Source: Tetracentron sinense (lineage: Eukaryota; Streptophyta; Magnoliopsida; Trochodendrales; Trochodendraceae). Taken from it: a stretch of DNA of 64,000 bases. How positions within the stretch are numbered: the stretch's first letter is position 1; every line of letters starts with the position of its first letter. The notes under the pieces are model-generated. The model saw nothing but the letters and a program-made list of their open reading frames with translations. It was not told the DNA's origin and searched no databases. The stretch covers positions 1 to 64,000 of the forward strand of contig JABCRI010001419.1 of assembly GCA_015143295.1 (NCBI GenBank), given 5' to 3'. Shown here one piece after another: positions 60,400-64,000 of the stretch. Made by a program: the position numbers and the translations under genes.

Positions 60400-60888
60400 T
60401 GATGACAAGGTAGATCGATAGACTATAGAATTTAAAAATTAAATAACGCAATAGAATATTTTAACAAGTATCCTAAAAATATTTATGTTATCAGTATTTA
60501 TATCGTGATCCTCAACATACACAAATATGTGGTTATCCTTATTTGAAATTTTGTTTCATTGTTTTCAGTTACTAACATACATAACTTTGTCATCCAATCA
60601 AATATGTAGAAATTATGCAAAGAGTAAAGCTCTGGCTATTTTGAGAAAACTTGGTTAATGTTTTCGTTTGTTTGTTTTTTTCATGTCATTTGAGATCACA
60701 GTCAGATTGTTAGGCTATTCATTATTCAAGGATACTTTTGTCCAGAACTATGTTCTTGACCATGGTTATTTGGAATTGATTTTAGTTGTGAGGAATACAT
60801 GGTTTGTCGGAGAATTGATGTTGTCAAAAATTATTTTGCATGGTGTTTAGTTTGGAAAACCTTCTGACTTATCTGCAAGAACCTGCAG
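60400..60888. other. Remaining CalS9 intron sequence
   Basis: AT-rich, between the LINE 5' end and the next CalS9 exon. No exon was recognised, and the ORF at 60,668 has no domain. Confidence 0.5.
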
Positions 60889-61111
60889 GAAGCTGCAAAC
60901 AATGACTATGGACGAGCACCTCATTCTACCTGGAGAAATTATGATGATTTTAATGAGTATTTTTGGTAAGGATTTATTCCTAACGTTTACTTCTTATTTT
61001 TTCTTATGATTGCTAACGTTTGTTATTTTCAGGTCACTTCATTGCTTTGAACTTAGCTGGCCATGGCGCACAAGTTCATCTTTTTTCCAGAAGCCCGAAC
61101 ATAGGTCAAAG
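60889..61111 (+). pseudogene. CALS9: Callose synthase 9-type, two later exons
   Basis: Exon 60889-60965 encodes EAANNDYGRAPHSTWRNYDD followed by FNEYFW, and exon 61033-61111 encodes SLHCFELSWPWRTSSSFFQK, then PEHRSK. Splice sites are good (CTGCAG, TTTTCAG; GTAAGG, GTTGGT) and the phases agree (TG + G = Trp). These lie in the cytosolic part before the first membrane helices. In the family about 200 residues lie between the end of exon 3 (46,869) and this block; none was recognised in the 14 kb between. The following exon (containing FVEHRTF) is not seen by 64,000, so either the gene continues beyond the window or it ends here. It is sense and collinear with exons 1-3, so one locus is likely. 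Confidence 0.85.
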
Positions 61112-64000
61112 GTTGGTAACATTCTAACTATTCTACAGATCAAGAAAGAAAAAAAAAATTGTAACCGTTGTGTATTATCGAATGGTTCTTTCGGTTGCTA
61201 GTATTTGTTTTTTAGTGGTAGATGAATTGCGTAATATCTTTCGGTCCAATATATGCACTTCATGTTCTTTGGTGCCTCCACATTCGACTAGCTTTCAAAT
61301 CTAGGTTCTCTAGCCACATATTTTCAAAATGAAAAGGAAAGGAAGCCTAGCATTCCAAGGCATTCGGTTCATGATCAAGTGCTGGCTTTAGGAAAGCCCA
61401 TTGACCACATTTGATCTGTGATCCAATTGATCCGCTGAAATGAGGAAATCCTGTCAAGTAAATGAGGACCAACCGACCAAGTAAATTTGCGATCCCGTCA
61501 CCCCCATGAAGATTTATATTCTTATTCAACTTCAAGAAGTGTGGGAAATCCCTCATCTAATGTGCGTTTTTACTCCAATGACCACATCTTATGACAATAG
61601 TTCCTATGGCCATGCCAAATCAACTGAAGGATCATCTACCAGTATTCGACTTCAGTACCGTCCATAACTTTTCTTTTCTCTTATTTTCATTGGGGAAAGT
61701 CAACACTTGGGAAGAACATCTCCATTTTAGAAACACAACTTTAATGCTATAGAAAACATCCTTTTTCCGATCTATCCCTTGTGAGTAATCGATTGAGATC
61801 ATCTCGTTTTTATTTTTATGGAAGTCGGCTGTTATCGGAAGGAGATCATCTTTAATGGCACGGTAGATTTGACATTGCAATTTGTTGTTGTGTGTGTGTG
61901 TGTGTTTCCTTTACAGCTGTATCTTTTCTTTTAGGCTCTGTTTGTTTGCTTTTAATAGCTTTACACAAATAAATCTGTTTATAGCGTAAAAGCATGGTGA
62001 AATAGAGAAAATATCAAACTCCAGATGCTGGAGGAGACCTAGGACCCTCCATTGGAGGTTCATCTGTTGTGTACGGGGATTCAAGGGTTTGGTCACAGGT
62101 CGCTGTTCTTAGTTACAGAATAAGTTCGCTCGAGCAAGCCTGATTTGGCTTGAGCAAATACATTGGCTCGAGTGAACAAGGTTCTGTAATTGGTCTAGTA
62201 GAGGACAGAGGCCATTCTGGCTACTGGTTTCTGCATTCACTCAGGCGAACTAATCTTGCTCAAGCGAGATGTTAAACCTGAGAGCTCGGGGGAAGACACA
62301 GACCGCAAAAAGGCTACTGTTTCTGCCTTCGCTCGAGCCAACATGAGCTCTCTAGAGCGAGGGCCAAAACGGTAGAGCCGGAAATCTGATCAGGGGCCAG
62401 ACTTAGAGGATTTTGCCTCAGACATGGGCCTACCCATATCCACAAATGTGGGGAAGTAGAAGGGAATAAATGGAATGCACAAGAAAAGGAAAAGAGAATG
62501 TTTTCCCTTTTCTTCACATGGGGTCCCCTCTATGTTGCAAGGTGCAACATAGGAGGTCCCGACGAGGCTTGAAAGGGGGAAGACCTTCTCTAAATTTCTA
62601 GAAGAGTACTAGAAATCTGGGAAACAAAACGAGATAGAGGATTAAACAATAAGAGTAAACAAAAATAAAAGAAATGGAGGAGAATCTACTCCTCTACTCT
62701 CCATCTCAATTCTCCAAGGTTGGTGAATGTTCAAGGGGGAGTTGCTCTCTCTTAGATTTTGGGGAGGTCTTATGTGAGAAAAGGGGGTTCCTCTCAGAAT
62801 TTGGGATTGGGTCTAAAGGACAAATGTGGGGCAGGGTGGTAAATATCAGGGGGCTTGGTGAGAATAAAGGGGTGATTGGGTGGTCAGAGATGGACTTAGA
62901 CCATGGAGGAGACGAGTTCTGCGATACTCACTCGAGCAAGGACCTTACTAGAAAACAAAATGAATGGCGAAGACAGGATATTTTGGCTACTAGATTTGCA
63001 TTCGCTCAAGCCAACCTAAGTTCGCTCGAGCGAGGTGTGGATTTCCCGAAATGGGGTCTGATTTGCTCTGGGGATAACTGTCCTAACTGTTTTAAACTCA
63101 ACTGAGGAAATGCAGAGCACAGTTGCTCGAGCAACCTGGTTTGGTAATCTTGCTCGATGGAGAACAGGTTTGCTCAAACAAGATAAATGGGTTTAGGCTG
63201 AATTGAGCTTTTTGAGCTTGGATTGGGCTTAGATTGGAGTTTTGAAGAAGATAGGAGAGGAGTAAGGGGTGCAAAAATGGGGTGTTTACACACTTCATAC
63301 TTTCACAAAAGTTAGGGTTCTAGCCACATAACTGAGACTTAAACATCGATTTAAATAAAAAGAATTTTTATTTGTTTCAACTAATAACAAATAACACTTT
63401 GCTTATATGAGATAAATATTTGAAAATTATGATGATATTTGTTTCAACTAATATTTAATTTATTATATTTAATGTATTTAGGCTTTTAAAACCCGTTGAA
63501 AATATTTCTCACTACTTTCCCTAGAAGTTGCAAAGGTTTGGAGCCACTGGCCTACAATGTAGTCTGACTTGATTGTAATTTTTTGCTAAAATTCTAAATC
63601 CACCACATGAATTGTTGATTAAACATCATTCCTTTGAATATAATTCTAACTAATTCTCCTAGTAAAAGTTGCAAAGATTTGGATCCACTGGCCTATAATG
63701 TAGATAATGACTTGATTGCAATTTTTTGTTAAATTTCTAAATCTATCACATGAATTGATGATTGGACATCATCTACATTATATACATAAACAAACTTAAT
63801 TTCAACATTGGCTTTCCCTTATATTTATATTTTTGATTGTTAAATAATTTATATAGTATTTCTTGCGTGTGTATACGCACTCAGACACACACAATGTACA
63901 TGAATACATATGAATACATATATATGTTTATACTATTTCATTAACTTTTTGGATCTTATTGCAATTTTCATATTTTATTTATTTCTTAAAATGAGGGAGT
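61112..64000. other. No exon seen; GCTCGAGC-rich stretch at 62.1-63.2 kb
   Basis: It may be CalS9 intron. Between about 62,128 and 63,175 roughly thirteen imperfect copies of TTCGCTCGAGC-like words occur in both orientations. There is a GT run at about 61,889-61,906. The 143-codon frame at 62,674 has no domain I recognise and overlaps those words, so I do not call it a gene. Confidence 0.4.

Larger units (their letters stand above)
52844..60400 (-). mobile_element. L1-type LINE, nearly full length, interrupted
   Basis: A minus-strand plant LINE with a poly(A) tail (T-run 52844-52852). From 5' to 3': ORF1-like frames at about 60.4-58.67 kb; an endonuclease start at about 58.49-58.30 kb (WNIRGLG, then LFCV-ETK) that resumes at about 55.46 kb beyond an inserted element (GILVTWD, VFSGIYGPS); RT at about 55.0-54.0 kb (WLKEGDKNIKNFHRMA, YKSPGPDEFSIEFY, GLRQGNPLTP); a thumb/connection region at 53.96-53.64 kb (WRFGVEHDSFWQRVI); and a zf-RVT end at about 53.13 kb (NRCYLC...EEPVDHLTLHC). 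The RT catalytic FADD box was not found: the sequence after GLRQGNPLTP jumps, suggesting a deletion. Several stops and shifts make it inactive. It interrupts the gypsy fossil and lies in CalS9. The exact 5' end and target duplication were not resolved. Confidence 0.85.

Noticed and set aside
62674-63105. 143-codon open frame
   Set aside because: It overlaps the GCTCGAGC-word cluster and has no domain, no homologous pattern and no splice context.

Overview
The window is nuclear DNA of a flowering plant. It is AT-rich, its genes have many short exons with GT-AG introns, and its homologues are plant-specific: a callose synthase of the CalS9/GSL10 type, a plant NSE4, an ABCC4/14-type transporter and DED1-like helicase fragments. 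Repeats dominate: Ty1/copia and Ty3/gypsy fossils, plant L1-type LINEs, MITEs with 8-bp duplications and Helitrons. I cannot name the species.

Layout. 1-7.3 kb: no supportable gene. 7.3-8.6 kb (+): four exons of an unrecognised Gly/Arg-rich protein, one of them a base short. 9.2-12.95 kb (-): a two-exon alpha/beta-hydrolase with an in-frame TGA. 13.3-16 kb: a short retroposon with an snRNA-type promoter, AGCTCG-rich MITEs and a tandem duplication. 17.4-19.04 kb (-): NSE4 of the SMC5/6 complex, seven exons, the cleanest host gene here; a possible leader exon lies near 22.95 kb, with a LINE remnant in the intron. 23.6-28.5 kb: a decayed copia element. 28.7-29.5 kb: a truncated LINE with target duplication. 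29.5-33.7 kb: sense-strand fragments of three unrelated host genes (XPF, ABCC4/14, a DEAD-box helicase), followed by two candidate Helitron 3' ends. 35-42.8 kb: MITEs, a Helitron, foldback repeats and a tandem array. 43.0 kb (+): an orphan 146-residue ORF behind a duplicated 90-bp core promoter. 44.4-61.1 kb (+): callose synthase CalS9 exons in two blocks, separated by 14 kb of nested elements.

How it fits together. Only NSE4 and the orphan ORF look intact. The hydrolase and the Gly/Arg-rich gene each carry one disabling change. CalS9 has a changed splice donor and appears to lack about 200 residues of coding sequence where a LINE, itself holding a DNA transposon that holds two more elements, now sits. 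Apart from NSE4 (DNA repair and chromosome structure) the surviving genes share no evident pathway. The least ordinary signals are the cluster of host-gene fragments next to Helitron-like ends, the USE/TATA-bearing retroposon, the palindromic TTAACC(A)TGGTTAAG repeat family and the duplicated promoter.
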